Assembly (NCBI GenBank): GCA_015345905.1
Contig: JADDTR010000002.1
Coordinates: 1,054,001-1,118,000, forward strand
Origin: Aotearoamyces nothofagi
Taxonomy: Eukaryota; Ascomycota; Leotiomycetes; Leotiales; Tympanidaceae
DNA length: 64,000 nt
Direction of reading: 5' to 3'
Of the stretch, positions 32,598 through 43,774 are shown piece by piece. The position numbers were made by a program, and so were the translations under genes. The notes below the pieces were generated by a model, which saw only the letters and a list, made by a program, of their open reading frames with translations, did not search any database and was not told the DNA's origin. Numbering within the stretch: the stretch's first letter is position 1; each line of letters begins with the position of its first letter.

Positions 32598-34022
32598 CTG
32601 CCATTGAAAAGATGAAATCTAAAAAGGACGAGAAGAATGATAACGAATGTAGAATGAGGCCCGCGAGACTTGTGGCTATTGAATCAAGAAGACAGGAAAG
32701 ATGATATGAACATAGTGATTACAGATTGCTGCCATGGCTATGTTTATGAAGTACGAAGCTTCACTATCTACAGATTTTCTTAAAGACATACCCGCGCCCG
32801 TTGATCTCTTGTGGCTGGCTGTGGGCACTTTTTCAGCAAGTACGGGAGCTACAAATCACACAGTCCATGGAGCACATTGTCTGTCCATCAACGTCTGGTC
32901 CCACAAGACCGGTGCACTATCACCAAAGTCTAACGGTATTGTCCCGTCGATCGCAAAGCTATGAACCCTACCAAGCTGTGATGATGCAGTATACTGAGAT
33001 ATGCGTGACGAAGGAGACCCGAAGGACAGAAGCAGAGGCTCAAGACTTCGACAGGGGTTCGCAGCGATGCTATCGCTTCGGACCTTTCAGCGCTTCAGCG
33101 CAGCTATGAAAGCGCTGCGGACGTACCTGTACACCAGCCTTAGTGACCTGTAGAGACGCCGGTCACACGCCACTGCCACTGCAGCAAACCACAGAAGATG
33201 TCGCGAGGAAGCTGAGCAGGGACTGCGGCAGCTACGCCAAACCGTGCCTTCCATGCTACTATGCTGTTCGTCCCGCTGGGGAGCTGGAGCGCTGCCGCAC
33301 CCAAACGCCAATGGCATCGGCGCATCCGTTGCTGACTTGCGCAGCAAACACTCGCTACTGAAAGCTGAAAAACGGAGGGCTCATCCTTTTGGCAAAGCGC
33401 AGTCGACTGCGCCATACTTCGCGCTTCGACACGTTTTTCCTATAAGCACAGAAACGGCAATTCATAGCATGCCTGTACCCAAACAGGTAGGGACCCCATG
33501 TATACCAACCCAGCAATTTTCACAGATCTGGATGAAAAGAGCTACGGTGCGGATGATGCGCAACACTCCACAGCGTAGCGTTGAGAAGAATGGCTCTGCT
33601 CCTTTTGGGGCTGACATCTTAGTCTTCGTCCCTCGTTAATTCCTACTGCGATAACTCCAGGTCCCCTGATTTTTTTTAGTCTTACTCCCAAGAGTGCATC
33701 TCTTGTCGGGCCCAGCCACACTTGGGCTGTGTCGCGCCCTGCAACGAGCCTGTAAGGATTCTAAAGGTCAGGCCTGTTGTACGGTGTCCCATTTTAGGAA
33801 CCAGCCCTCCATGTGGCAGGAAGTGGAGGCGCACTGATGATGCGATCGTGTAGTGGCACCTGGGAGATCCGATCGGAGGTCAAGCAAGCACCGATCATGT
33901 TGATCATAATACATTCTGTCTAAAGAGAGGTCGCGGTCATGCAGATTTGAGAACATAACAGTCCCTGGAAAGATCGGTGGTTCCGAACGCTAAAGCTCTG
34001 CATTTATTTCATTACTTCCACC
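32598..34022. other. Gene-poor stretch with one interrupted open frame
   Basis: No confident gene. On plus, an ATG frame from 33001 to 33639 has a single in-frame TAG (33151-33153) and otherwise stays open for 212 codons, in locally GC-rich sequence. It resembles no family I know. An unrelated 91-codon minus frame overlaps it. Confidence 0.4.
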
Positions 34023-35095
34023 TCAGTCCTTCTCTGCGATGGCCTGAAGTCTCTCATCAATTTCCTCTTCCGTCAGTGCCCTAAAATCAGGATCTGTACC
34101 TTCCTTTCCATCCAGTCTCGGGCCCCCCACGATTCCGATCTCTAATTCGCCTTTCTTGAAGTCCACGCTGAGAACCGTGCTCAATGTAGTGATGCCGAGT
34201 TCGACAACCTCCTCCCAACTACCCTCTGCACAATCCTTGTTCTTAAGCTTTTTCTCCAAGTGGTTGAAAGCTTCTTGTTGCTTAGGCCCTGATGCAGTTC
34301 CCTTATAGCCAGTGTAGTAGCCTGCAGGATCGCATTTGTATAACTGGGGGCCAACTTCAGAGTCGACCGAGATCAGTGTTGTTGCAACACCGTACGGCCG
34401 CATGTAAGCCTATACAATGTCAGTAATGTTTGAACGGCAGTGACAAGGATTTTATATTCGAGCTCCTTACGCGTTGAGTGTAGACTTGACTTATGTTGGC
34501 CAGTCTCTTAGCCAATACATCGCAGGGCATCTCGTATCCATATTTGTATCTGAACTCGGCAGCTTCGCCTCTCGCTCTTGTAACCCAAGCCCTTGAATCC
34601 GATATCGAGCCTGTCATGACACATCCAACGGATGGTGAGAGCTTGAAGATATGCGAGACAGAAGCTGGATCAATGAGCTTGTCCTTAAAAGGCCATATTG
34701 TCAGCAAGTAGGCACATGACAATAGACACGATTCACACATACGGGGACTTTCTTCTGTGATAGAACCACTGCACAATCCTTGCCTCTCACACCGACGGAC
34801 ATGATGTTCGCGGCTGTGATAGCTTTGAAGGCATATTCTACGCATTGGGAACTCGTCAGCATGTTGTTTGAAGCTATCTACCGATATTGGTTGCGGTACG
34901 AGTTCAAAGGAGTCCAGGGTGGCACTCAAAAGTTCGTATTCTTAGACATAGGCATCGTACCAACTTGATAGAGTCTTCCTTGATCCGAAAATATAGTGAT
35001 ATGCCTATCATAGGCTGCACTGTCTGTTGACGAAAACCATTAGCTGTGCTTGCAAGGTCTGGAGAACTCCAGACGTAGGGAGACATACTCGACAT
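34023..35095 (-). CDS. SCL1: 20S proteasome subunit alpha1 (Scl1/PSMA6)
   Basis: Five exons, 35095-35089, 35014-34961, 34837-34743, 34683-34471 and 34409-34023, join to 251 residues. The first coding exon is only 7 nt (ATGTCGA); it joins to [24 protein letters not shown], the alpha-subunit N-terminal signature shared by proteasome alpha chains. [25 protein letters not shown] and [22 protein letters not shown] identify the alpha1 type, as does [18 protein letters not shown] with [22 protein letters not shown]. Alpha1 has no catalytic Thr and helps form the gated outer ring. Length is as expected (yeast 252). It is divergent from the WKF-domain gene across 329 bp. Confidence 0.96.
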
Positions 35096-35424
35096 CGTAG
35101 CGAGCTGATCCTAGGGCAATATCGCGAATATCTGTACAGAATAGAATGAAGCGTGAGATTTGACTGCAATATTGAATTGATGCTGCGGGTGAGGGATGAT
35201 GGTTCAAGAGGCCGATTGATGATCTACGCGTTGCAGCTTGCCTGGAGCTCTAGCTTACTGTAGTCAAAATGTTGTTGCCTAGAATATGGGGCTGTAATCC
35301 GATAACAAAAAGTTCAAATTTCGTAAATTGATAGGTATCGCCACGCCAACATAGAGATTAAAATGCTCCATGCTCTTGCGTCCTAACAACACATTTCTAG
35401 AAATTAAATCGTTTGAACTTTAAT
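35096..35424. promoter_or_regulatory. Divergent promoter, SCL1 / WKF gene, with ACGCGT
   Basis: 329 bp between divergent starts. A perfect MluI box ACGCGT lies at 35226-35231. No proteasome PACE element (GGTGGCAAA) was seen. Confidence 0.4.
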
Positions 35425-36813
35425 ATGCCTTCTGCAATGCCTTTGGGCTCTTCTAATACTCGCATTCCCGCGTGGAAACGCCTCGGCCTAAAGCTCAAGT
35501 TTGCATCGGAAACTTCACAACCAATTCGAGAGCCAGCAACAGTCGCCCACGTGGCAGTTGAACAGCCCAAGATCGAACAGCCCAAGAGAAAGCGAGAGGC
35601 TGAACAATCTAAGCCAGTAAGCGTCAAGAAACCCAAGAAGAATTCAAAGGACAAACTACAAAGTCCAGCAACACCAATACAATCACCTGCTACTTCGAAG
35701 CTGAAAAGACAAAAGTCTGTCGCATTTACACCAGAAACAAAGGCAGAAGACGGAGATAGTATCAAGCAGTTATTTACTGCTTGGGTAGCAGAGCAAAGAG
35801 CACAAGACCCAACCTTCGATAAGAAGCATTCACTTCAAGTATTCGATACTCCAGAAGCCCCACAAGTTGCTGAAGACATCGATCCTACACTTAACGAATC
35901 TGAGCGCCGTGTGAAGCGAGTCAAAGCTCCGAAGGGAGAAAAGAAAGATAAGGCCAAGAAGCAATCACAGTTATCCAAGGATGTGAAGCCAAAGAAAGCC
36001 TCACTGGACCCCGCACTATCTTACCTAAAAGAGTTTCACGATTCAAAAGAAACCTGGAAGTTCAACAAGGTCCACCAAATAAATCTTCTGAAGAACGTTT
36101 TCGACATCGACTTAGTTCCTTCGTCTCACATCGAACTTCTCTACGGCTATATTTCTGGGCTTCAGGGGAGAGCAAAAATACAATTACGCGACTCGGCTCT
36201 TGCCATCAAGGTAAAAGACCAAGAAGAAGGTGAAGCTGGCTTCAAAACCACGATGGACAATTTAGCGAAGAAGCAACAGGAGTATGAGGTTGCCATAGCA
36301 GAGTATGTTGCTACTGTGACGGCACAGGAGGCACATCCTAAGATGGGTTACGAAGAGGGTGTTCTACTTGGTCTATCTGATTTTGCAATGCAGAAAAGGA
36401 TGGCCAAGAGAATGCGAGCAGAGAATATTCTTGCACAATTGGCTCAGGATCCGCAAGAGCCAAAAGAAGTTGGCGAGACTAGCTCGGGGGCTGCCAAGAA
36501 GGATACCGAGGATGACGACAGCCAGAAGCGTCTGAAGCTGAATGACGGGTCTGCTGTACAACAGGCACGCCGGAAGAGGAAACAGAGGACCAGTGCGATT
36601 GATATTAGCAGCTCATCCGAGGACTCATCAAGTGACTCGGAAGATAACTCAGACGATGAATCAAACGACGAGGCATCAAAAAGTAGGATGGATGAGACTT
36701 CGTCAAGCTCGACAAGCAGCTCCTCAGGTTCCGAGGAGGAAGATGATGATGATGATGACGAGGATAGCGATGAATCCTCAGATAGCGACAGTGAAGGCAC
36801 TGAAAGCGAGTGA
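35425..36813 (+). CDS. WKF-domain (C7orf50-like) nucleolar-type protein, 462 aa
   Basis: Single-exon frame from ATG at 35425 (MPSAMPLGSSNTRIPAWKRLG); an in-frame TTG 12 nt upstream is not a start. The N-terminal motif RIPAWKRLGLKLK is followed by Lys/Pro-rich disordered sequence (repeated KPKKN-, KSVAF-type patches). The WKF domain begins near residue 205 with TWKFNKVHQINLLKNVFDIDLVP and runs to about 270 (LLYGYISGLQGRAKIQLRDSA). A coiled region and a basic stretch follow (ARRKRKQRTSAIDISSSSED), then a long Ser/Asp/Glu tail typical of nucleolar acidic tracts. The human relative C7orf50 is nucleolar and linked to ribosome biogenesis; the role here is inferred from that. Confidence 0.85.
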   Translation: MPSAMPLGSSNTRIPAWKRLGLKLKFASETSQPIREPATVAHVAVEQPKIEQPKRKREAEQSKPVSVKKPKKNSKDKLQSPATPIQSPATSKLKRQKSVAFTPETKAEDGDSIKQLFTAWVAEQRAQDPTFDKKHSLQVFDTPEAPQVAEDIDPTLNESERRVKRVKAPKGEKKDKAKKQSQLSKDVKPKKASLDPALSYLKEFHDSKETWKFNKVHQINLLKNVFDIDLVPSSHIELLYGYISGLQGRAKIQLRDSALAIKVKDQEEGEAGFKTTMDNLAKKQQEYEVAIAEYVATVTAQEAHPKMGYEEGVLLGLSDFAMQKRMAKRMRAENILAQLAQDPQEPKEVGETSSGAAKKDTEDDDSQKRLKLNDGSAVQQARRKRKQRTSAIDISSSSEDSSSDSEDNSDDESNDEASKSRMDETSSSSTSSSSGSEEEDDDDDDEDSDESSDSDSEGTESE

Positions 36814-38281
36814 TCCAGGCGGCTGCGAGTTTATGATGGTTTGTTCAGGCCATATGAACTGCCGTAAATCATCTTACTACAACTAATGATTAACGAAACC
36901 CAAAGCAACCTTGCCAAGGTTTAAGCATTTATACGTTATGGGTGTCATTCTTCAATATAGGCACAGCTTAGATTTCATAATCGACTCGCTGCCCTGGCCT
37001 CGATTAATAGACATATTTAATATCTATACAACCAGTGGTTCATGTTGACGAATGCATGTCCCCCAAAAACAGATGTGTTTAAATATCATGGCTATATGCT
37101 CCATTGCAAATGAGGTACGAGTGAAAGTCATCTTTCAGTTATCAATCCATCTTCGATTGGCAATTGGCAAATGGATGGTCCAAAGAGCGATATCTCATCT
37201 ATGCAACACTCGCCAGGTATATCACATCATCGTGGGCTTCAGGTTTGTTGGCAAGATGTGGAGAAGAGTAGCCAATAAATTCATGTAACCATCCGAGCTT
37301 CAACATCAGCTATACAATCTATTGATCTAAGATTACGTTATTATGAGATGAAATTGGTGAACAATAAAATTCTATCAACAGATTTTATTATAGTCTAAAG
37401 GAAACAAGAAATTCAGGGACAATATAAATAGTCTAGTACCTTATTCTTAATAAGCTACACTTCTATTGATAGTTGCATGTTGATTATATCTAGTATATAC
37501 TGGAGAGACTCGTTGGCTAACACGTTTGCTTATCGTCCCGATTATAAATAAAGCTAGTCGAGTTGTAGCTGGTTTCAGCATTTCCCCGACTTTTTTTGAC
37601 GATGATAAATATATTCAATTTGTACGAAAGGATGAGAGTATTTGAGATAATCTGGGGTAATAGAAAGAACTGAGCTAACTAAGTAAAGAGGACGTGGGCA
37701 GAGATCGATGTTGGACCCTTCCGCGACAAGAGGGCGCGGGGTAGGATGACTGGCTACCAGAAAGAGGCACCGCCACGCGGTCATTCAAACCAATCCCTTA
37801 ATCAGCACACTGTTCTGCTAAAACGATGGTAAGCTGGAACCTGACATACCGGGCACGCGGGTAGGATCTATAGGTAGAAGGGCCAAAATGTATATGAAGG
37901 GCAAGGCACCGAGTATTGTAAGGGGGGGGCTAGGCGTTGGATGCTGGGATTTGGGAAGGAGAAGCGAAGGGGATAAATACAGAAATACAGAAACACTTTA
38001 ATTTCAGTTGCTCATTTGTAGAGTTTTAGAAGACTGATCACTAAATATTGCAATTCCAGTCGCTAACTTGAGGAGTTTAAGGGATTCAGAACTATACAGT
38101 AATATACTAGTAACTAATCTCGCTAGCCTCAGGTTGACGTAGCCTCAGGTTGACGTAGCCTTCTGGTACTCTGGCCGAGCTGAGAGCTCCGCCGGCTCCT
38201 AGGCAGCATCATCAAGGGATATACCCGCCTTACTGGACCTACACATCTACAAATATCGAACGCAGAAGCCCTGCATTCGAC
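36814..38281. other. AT-rich intergenic stretch, no gene recognised
   Basis: About 1.5 kb, strongly AT-rich at 37270-37560. A 16-bp unit AGCCTCAGGTTGACGT occurs twice in tandem at 38125-38156, just upstream of the 4-TM gene. No coding potential or element ends recognised. Confidence 0.55.
38125..38156. repeat. 16-bp tandem duplication
   Basis: Two perfect adjacent copies of AGCCTCAGGTTGACGT about 125-155 bp upstream of the start of the 4-TM protein gene. Confidence 0.85.
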
Positions 38282-38984
38282 ATGACTCGAGTGATAACCT
38301 ATAGTGCCACTCTTGTGGCCCTCGTCGCTGGTAAGCAGATATCCACGTCTCTCTTATGACACAATCTAATCCCTCATAGCTACAGCGATGACCTTCTCCG
38401 CAATCCTGCTCCCAAACTGGATCAGCATCTCAACTCCTCTCCCTCCATCTGACGAGCTTACATACACCTACGGACTCCATCGTCTGTGTTCTTCCCTGAC
38501 CTCGGACTGTCGCCCATTCCCCGAATCTGGAGATTGTCATGGCTCAGACCGCTACTTCTGCAGTCTGTGGCGCACGACGGGATTCTTAATGAGCTTTGCC
38601 GCCGTGGTCGAACTGGCTACTATTGTTGCATATATTGTGATTATCGTGGGTGGTAAACAGAAGAGGGCTGCGGGGTGGAAACTGCTTGGTACTTTACTCG
38701 TCGTTGTAGGAGCAGTACAGTGTGGGGCAATGGCTATAGTGGCAAGTCTTGGTAGAGAACATCGAGACAACCGAATTCAATACTAATATTCTCTACAGGC
38801 CTATCTTTATGATAATGAAGACATGTTCCAAGTCCCAGGTTTCAAGCTGGATACTTCTTGGATTCTGTGCACCGTTAGCTGGAGCGTGGCAGTTGTATCT
38901 GCTGGAGGCATTGTGCTTTCGGCGTACATGTTCCCTTCAGAAGATGGATACGAGCTCATTCCTAGCGAAAGGCAATATGGATAA
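38282..38984 (+). CDS. Fungal four-transmembrane protein, 198 aa, with a GC-AG intron
   Basis: Three exons, 38282-38330, 38380-38741 and 38799-38984, join to 198 residues. The first span is at the N-terminus (ITYSATLVALVAG|ATAMTFSAILLPNW). An extracellular loop with CSSLTSDCRPFP, CHG and YFC holds probable disulphide cysteines. Spans 2-4 are FLMSFAAVVELATIVAYIVII, LLGTLLVVVGAVQCGAMAIV and WILCTVSWSVAVVSAGGIVLSA. The layout recalls PMP22/claudin- or SUR7-like fungal proteins. The second intron is non-canonical: exon ...ATAGTG followed by donor GCAAGT, branch TACTAAT and acceptor CTACAG. The GT donor a few bases downstream cannot keep the frame through AYLYDNED. A conserved fungal family, function unknown. 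Confidence 0.85.
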
Positions 38985-39439
38985 GGTACGAGGGCTGGTG
39001 ATAGTTTTATTTTAAGGGTGTTTGTTGGCGTTGATCTGGATTATACACATATGGCAAATAGCCTGGCGGCGCATGGCACGAAGAAGGTTACATCATCGTA
39101 GTATTCACTAGTATAATGTCTATAATGGAGAGAAATTGGAAATATTTAACTTCTAAGATATCTTTGAACTGTCCATAGCTCGATTTACTGGTGAATTCTC
39201 AACCAACGATTAGTTATCAGATCCGGACAACTTACATCCTAGTCTTATCGTTATTGATTAGCATTATCAACCTCCCTAAAAGATATTGCTTTCATACACC
39301 TTTCTATTATCATAATTCACACGTACTCGGCATACCCAGGAGTTGCTTATAAAAACTACTAGAGACAGTATGCAGTATGACTTCTCAGCCATGCAAAATA
39401 AAAGACTAACAACTCTCAAAGAACCCTCTTCATAGCCAA
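38985..39439. other. Intergenic, no gene
   Basis: Terminator of the 4-TM gene and promoter of the dioxygenase gene. AT-rich, nothing further seen. Confidence 0.5.
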
Positions 39440-40506
39440 ATGGCAACCTCGGCAATGTCATCTGAGCCTTCTGGTCCATCTCACGGGTTGTCCGTAGAAC
39501 AAGTAGCATCCTTCGAGCGCGACGGCTATCTGATCATCGCGGATGCTCTGGACCAAAATACCGTCTCAGGGCTACTATCGGAGACCTATACCCTTCTCGA
39601 TAACTTCTCTTTGGACGACCACCCAATGACCAAGTTCTCGACAGGAGAAGGCTCCGACGGAGAGCACGTGGGTGACGACTATTTCCTGAACAGTGGCGAT
39701 AAGATCCGATTCTTCTTCGAAGAAGGTGCGTGCTTGCGCACATGTCTGTGGGCAGCTCCTGGCACCCGTCAGCATCCTGTCACGTGCCCTCTCCGCCGTC
39801 GTCCACTATAGCTTGGCGTTCTGACCTGTGCTGTTCCTTTTTAGATGCTTTCGACTCTACAGGAACCCTCATAAAACCCAAGGCCAGAGCAATCAACAAA
39901 ATTGGCCACTATTTACATGCTCTATCGCCGCCATTTGCAGCCCTTCTTTCCCCTTCTCAAAAGAACTCTCCATCAGCCATTGCGCGGTCGCTATCATTCC
40001 GTCAGCCGGAATGCCTGCAGTCTATGATAATCTGCAAGCAGCCAGAAATAGGAGGAGCAGTTCCTCCGCACCAGGACTCGGTCTTCCTGTACACTGATCC
40101 GCCTAGCGCCGTCGGTTTCTGGTACGCCCTCGAGGATGCTACGAAGGAGAACGGGTGCTTGAGTTTCCTAAAAGGAAGTCACAAATGGGCTCCCATCGAG
40201 AAGAGATTCGTAAGAAAGGAAGATGGGAGCGGCACAACATTTATTGACAACAGCGGTAAGATCTTTCCAGATGGATTGGCGTATAGGGAGCGGGAAGGAC
40301 AGGACGAGGATGGCCAATATACGGTAGGGGAAGTGAAAGCTGGATCGTTGGTGTTGATTCACGGGAACTTGCTGCATAAAAGCGAGAAGAACACGAGTTC
40401 GAAGGGGAGGATAATTTATACGTTTCATGTCATTGAAGGAGAGGGGACAATTTACGATCAAAGAAATTGGTTGCAGCCTCCGAAAGATGGTTTCACACGA
40501 CTATGA
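39440..40506 (+). CDS. Phytanoyl-CoA dioxygenase-domain protein, PHYHD1-like
   Basis: Two exons, 39440-39725 and 39845-40506, join to 315 residues. It is an Fe(II)/2-oxoglutarate-dependent oxygenase. The iron ligands are visible as HQD (His171, Asp173, in PPHQDSVFLYTDPP) and His273 in LIHGNLLHKSEKN; the 2-oxoglutarate-binding Arg is in KGRIIYTFHV. The N-terminal FERDGYLIIADAL and central YALEDATKENGCLSFLKGSH, with the end NWLQPP, closely resemble human PHYHD1 rather than peroxisomal PHYH. No C-terminal peroxisomal SKL-type signal (it ends FTRL), so a cytosolic location is likely. The substrate is unknown. The 119-nt intron starts GTGCGT and ends TTTTTAG. Confidence 0.93.
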
Positions 40507-40850
40507 AGTGGGGGAGTGCCGGTTTGAAAAGGGTATCTTGCATTCAAAAAACCTATGTTGAAGCCTTTTGCTGAACGCCTCATTTAAAGTTCATTATGCC
40601 TTCACCTAACATTTATTGTTGCCTCTCATAAAGTAAACGCCTGAATGCAACACTATATCATTGTTATATTGATTCGTTGTCTTCTTTCTTCCTCGTGATA
40701 TATAATGCCCCCTTCATATAAGATATCGGGTTCGCTTTACACGCTTATTTACTTTGACAAACAACGCCGACGGGTATTTGGATCGCCAAAATATTCTTCA
40801 GTAGTGCACAATCCCCTTGGGAATCGGTGTATCTGTAAGCTCGCTATATA
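40507..40850. other. Intergenic between convergent genes, no gene
   Basis: 344 bp between the 3' ends of the dioxygenase gene and GCP3; no coding signal. Confidence 0.5.
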
Positions 40851-43774
40851 TCACTTGGCCTTTTCCCTGGAAGGGACCTTGTCCTTTGTTCTACTTCTTC
40901 TTACTGGTTGGTATACATCGTTGAAATTCATTACTACCCCCAAGAACCGCATATCGATATCAGGTTGATAAGCCAAATCGCCCAACAACAGGCTCACTTT
41001 GCTTTTGAACTGCATTCCTAGAGCCTTCAGCCGATCTTGCAGTATCGGCAACAGCTCGTCATCACTGTTTCCATTACTCAGTCCAGGCGCCGCCCCCGGA
41101 GTTGGCGTATTACTGATACTATCATGAGGAAGATGTTTGGGCCCGCGACGAGTAGTTGCTGGAGTAGGAACTGGATTGGCTTCATCATCAGACCCGTCTA
41201 GGCTACTATGCCGACCTTGTCTAGTTTCAGCTCGTACACTAGCCTCTTGTCTTCGTGTGAATTCAGTAACACTCCAGCTGTACAGCCCATCAACTGCATC
41301 CCGATACGAAAGCATGATACGCAAAATGTCGCCTAACTGTGTCATGAAGGTATTCTCATCCACTTCTCCATTCCTCATTTTCTTGGCTCCGAGAAGACCT
41401 TTGTGAGTGATTGCATTGAGGTATTTTGTATGCGAGCTAATCAGGTCGTCCAAGGTGCAGCCTTCCTTGTGAATCGCGGTCTGTAACTCGTCCCAGGAGC
41501 TCTCGATTACCTCGAAAAGAATGTAATACTGGAGTTGCCCTATGAAGTGAATCATCTCGGCAATGACTCCTCTCGTAGACTTCCATGTCTGTGCCACATT
41601 TTCATCGACGCTTTGCAAAACACCGCGAGCACCCGTCATGCATTTCCGCCAGGTGGTGGAGAGTACAAATTCCACCCTCTTAATCCGCCATAGAAAGTTG
41701 AACACTTTGAGGTATTGCCGATTGCCCCATTCTGTTACCACGACATCTACTGGCGCATCAATTTTATATTCGAGTGTAAAACAATCCCAGCCAATGTCCC
41801 CATGCGATAGCTGGAGCATTCGTGCGTCAAGCCGCCTTAACACTCCAGGGGAGTCATACTGGGCGTTGGAGCCACGGATAGCGTGCTCAAGCTGCGCTGT
41901 AAGAGTATGGCGATACTGGGCACCGGCGGGCCGATCAAGGTTCGCTGATAGTGATTCCATGAGGAGAGCTATAAAGTCACCTTGACCAAGCAGTATGTAA
42001 TTCTTCAGCGCTTTCAGATGCTCAAATAGTTGGAATTTATCAGCCATAAGATGTATCAGGCGCGTCATAGTTGTCTTGTATGCCTCGTCAATCCATGCCT
42101 CGAGGGTAGCTGTATCACCATATCGTAATTCTTTCGATGCTGCCTTTGAATATTCTTCAACCCATAACGAGTCTCCACAACCATAGCGTATGAAGTTCAA
42201 TGACTTACCAATAAGAAATACCTTTTGAGCAAAGTCTTCTGTTATGATGCTAGGAATCATGTCATCGTCGAGCTTGTATTTGTCCTCCCAGACGCTGCTC
42301 GCGCCCCCACGGCTTCGACCATCATTTGTAGGCTTAATCTCGTTAGGGTCCTGCTCTGACACAAAGAATTCGTTATATGGATCCGACAACTCTCCATCGT
42401 AGATCCAATGCCTCAGCATATCATAGAACGGCATCGTCACATGCGTCAGAAGGCGCTCTGCGAATGCTCCTACGAGTGGATCACCATGAGATGAAGAAAA
42501 GGAGTGGATAAGAGTAATTAACTGGCCACCCCTTTTACCTGTTTTGTATTAGCTATGTGGTATGAAATATGATTATTAGACCAACTTTTTGATTCCTCTG
42601 CAATGAGACTAAGAAGTCGTAGACCCATTGTGGCCTCCCGGGTCCATACAACACATCGTTTCAAAGTCACCCCCGCTTTCCCAATTCCTCCTCTGGGTTC
42701 GTTTTCATCGAGTGACGACAAAGCTCGCCTTATTTGTCCCTCTAAGGTTGCAACAAGCCCGAGGTAAGATCTGAGCTCACCTCCGATGGCCGCGCGAAGG
42801 CTTTGTCCGAGGAGGCCACCATCTGGTGACTGAACGAACACAGCCAAACCCTTGTAGAGTAACGAGGGTTCAGCTAAGGTATGTAGTATCGATATAATTG
42901 GCGGAGGAAGAGTTAGTGGGAGTTTTAGACTTGATACTGACGAGAATGGAAGGTTTGTTGATGACAATCCTTGCAACGTGAATGGAAGATCCCTTAGCAA
43001 GGCCGTCTCTGGAGGGTTGATTTCGACGTAGTTCTCTGCTAAAAGTGCAGTTTTTTTTATTACATTTTCTCGTTGTACAGTAGCTGTTTTAGCAATGGCT
43101 GGGTCCGTCTCTTTATTGTCTTTCCGAGATCCTTCTCGTGCCGGAAATTTTCGCAAGCCTTCTGTAGCAAAAGCTTCGCCAAAGCCATTCTCCTCTCTTC
43201 TCGAGTTAGGCCTTGGAGACACTGGCCGCCCCCCGTCGACCCTCCGCCCATCTCTTGTACTCTTTACTGGATTCCTCTGTAAACCTGTTGAAGCAGCCAG
43301 TTTCGGGTCCTCCGAATCCGAGAGCTGATAGAGTAAATACAGAATTGCCCACTTCTGACTGAGAACTGGCTGTGAGAGGAGGCGCGAGTATAGATTAGAG
43401 AATCGCAATGCCTTTTCCGGACTAGGATTATTTCTGATCAGCTTCTTCTTGATCAAATCACCCGCATGATTCACTGGAACAATTAGCACAAAAGCACTTC
43501 GTCGTGTGGAGCAGTCTTTTTTTATATAAAATACATACCATCTGCAACAACTGCTGGAGCTATAGGACTACGGCGAAAAACACAATCAGCACATGTATAA
43601 CTGCAAAGCTTGAAAATATCAGGCACACCTCTCGAGAATGTTTCTGGCTAATTCGAGGGCATTTATCTGCCTCTCTTCAACCGCTGCATCACTCTCGCCT
43701 TCAAGCGCTGGGACGAGTTCCGCAATTAGACCTTCAACAGCTGCGCTGATGCGTTGTTCCCGTTCGTCTGCCAT
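40851..43774 (-). CDS. SPC98: Gamma-tubulin complex component GCP3 (Spc98/Alp6)
   Basis: Four exons, 43774-43629, 43567-43539, 43473-42586 and 42538-40851, join to 916 residues. Exon 2 is only 29 nt (PIAPAVVAD). The GRIP1 domain contains LPFTLQGLSSTNLPF, LLYKGLAVFVQSPDGGLLGQSLRAAIGGELR and the junction ESKS|KRGGQLITLIHSFSSSHGDPLVGAFAERLL; then MPFYDMLRHWIYDGELSDPYNEFF and the GRIP2 domain (DNEN-like FLWRIKRVEFVLSTTWRKC, HFIGQLQYYILFEVIESSW, YLNAITHKGLL). These are classic Spc97/Spc98 family motifs, and the N-terminus and YDGELSDPYNEFFV favour GCP3. It nucleates microtubules with gamma-tubulin and GCP2 at spindle pole bodies. The start MADEREQRISAAVEGL is just downstream of two ACGCGA promoter elements. 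Confidence 0.94.
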
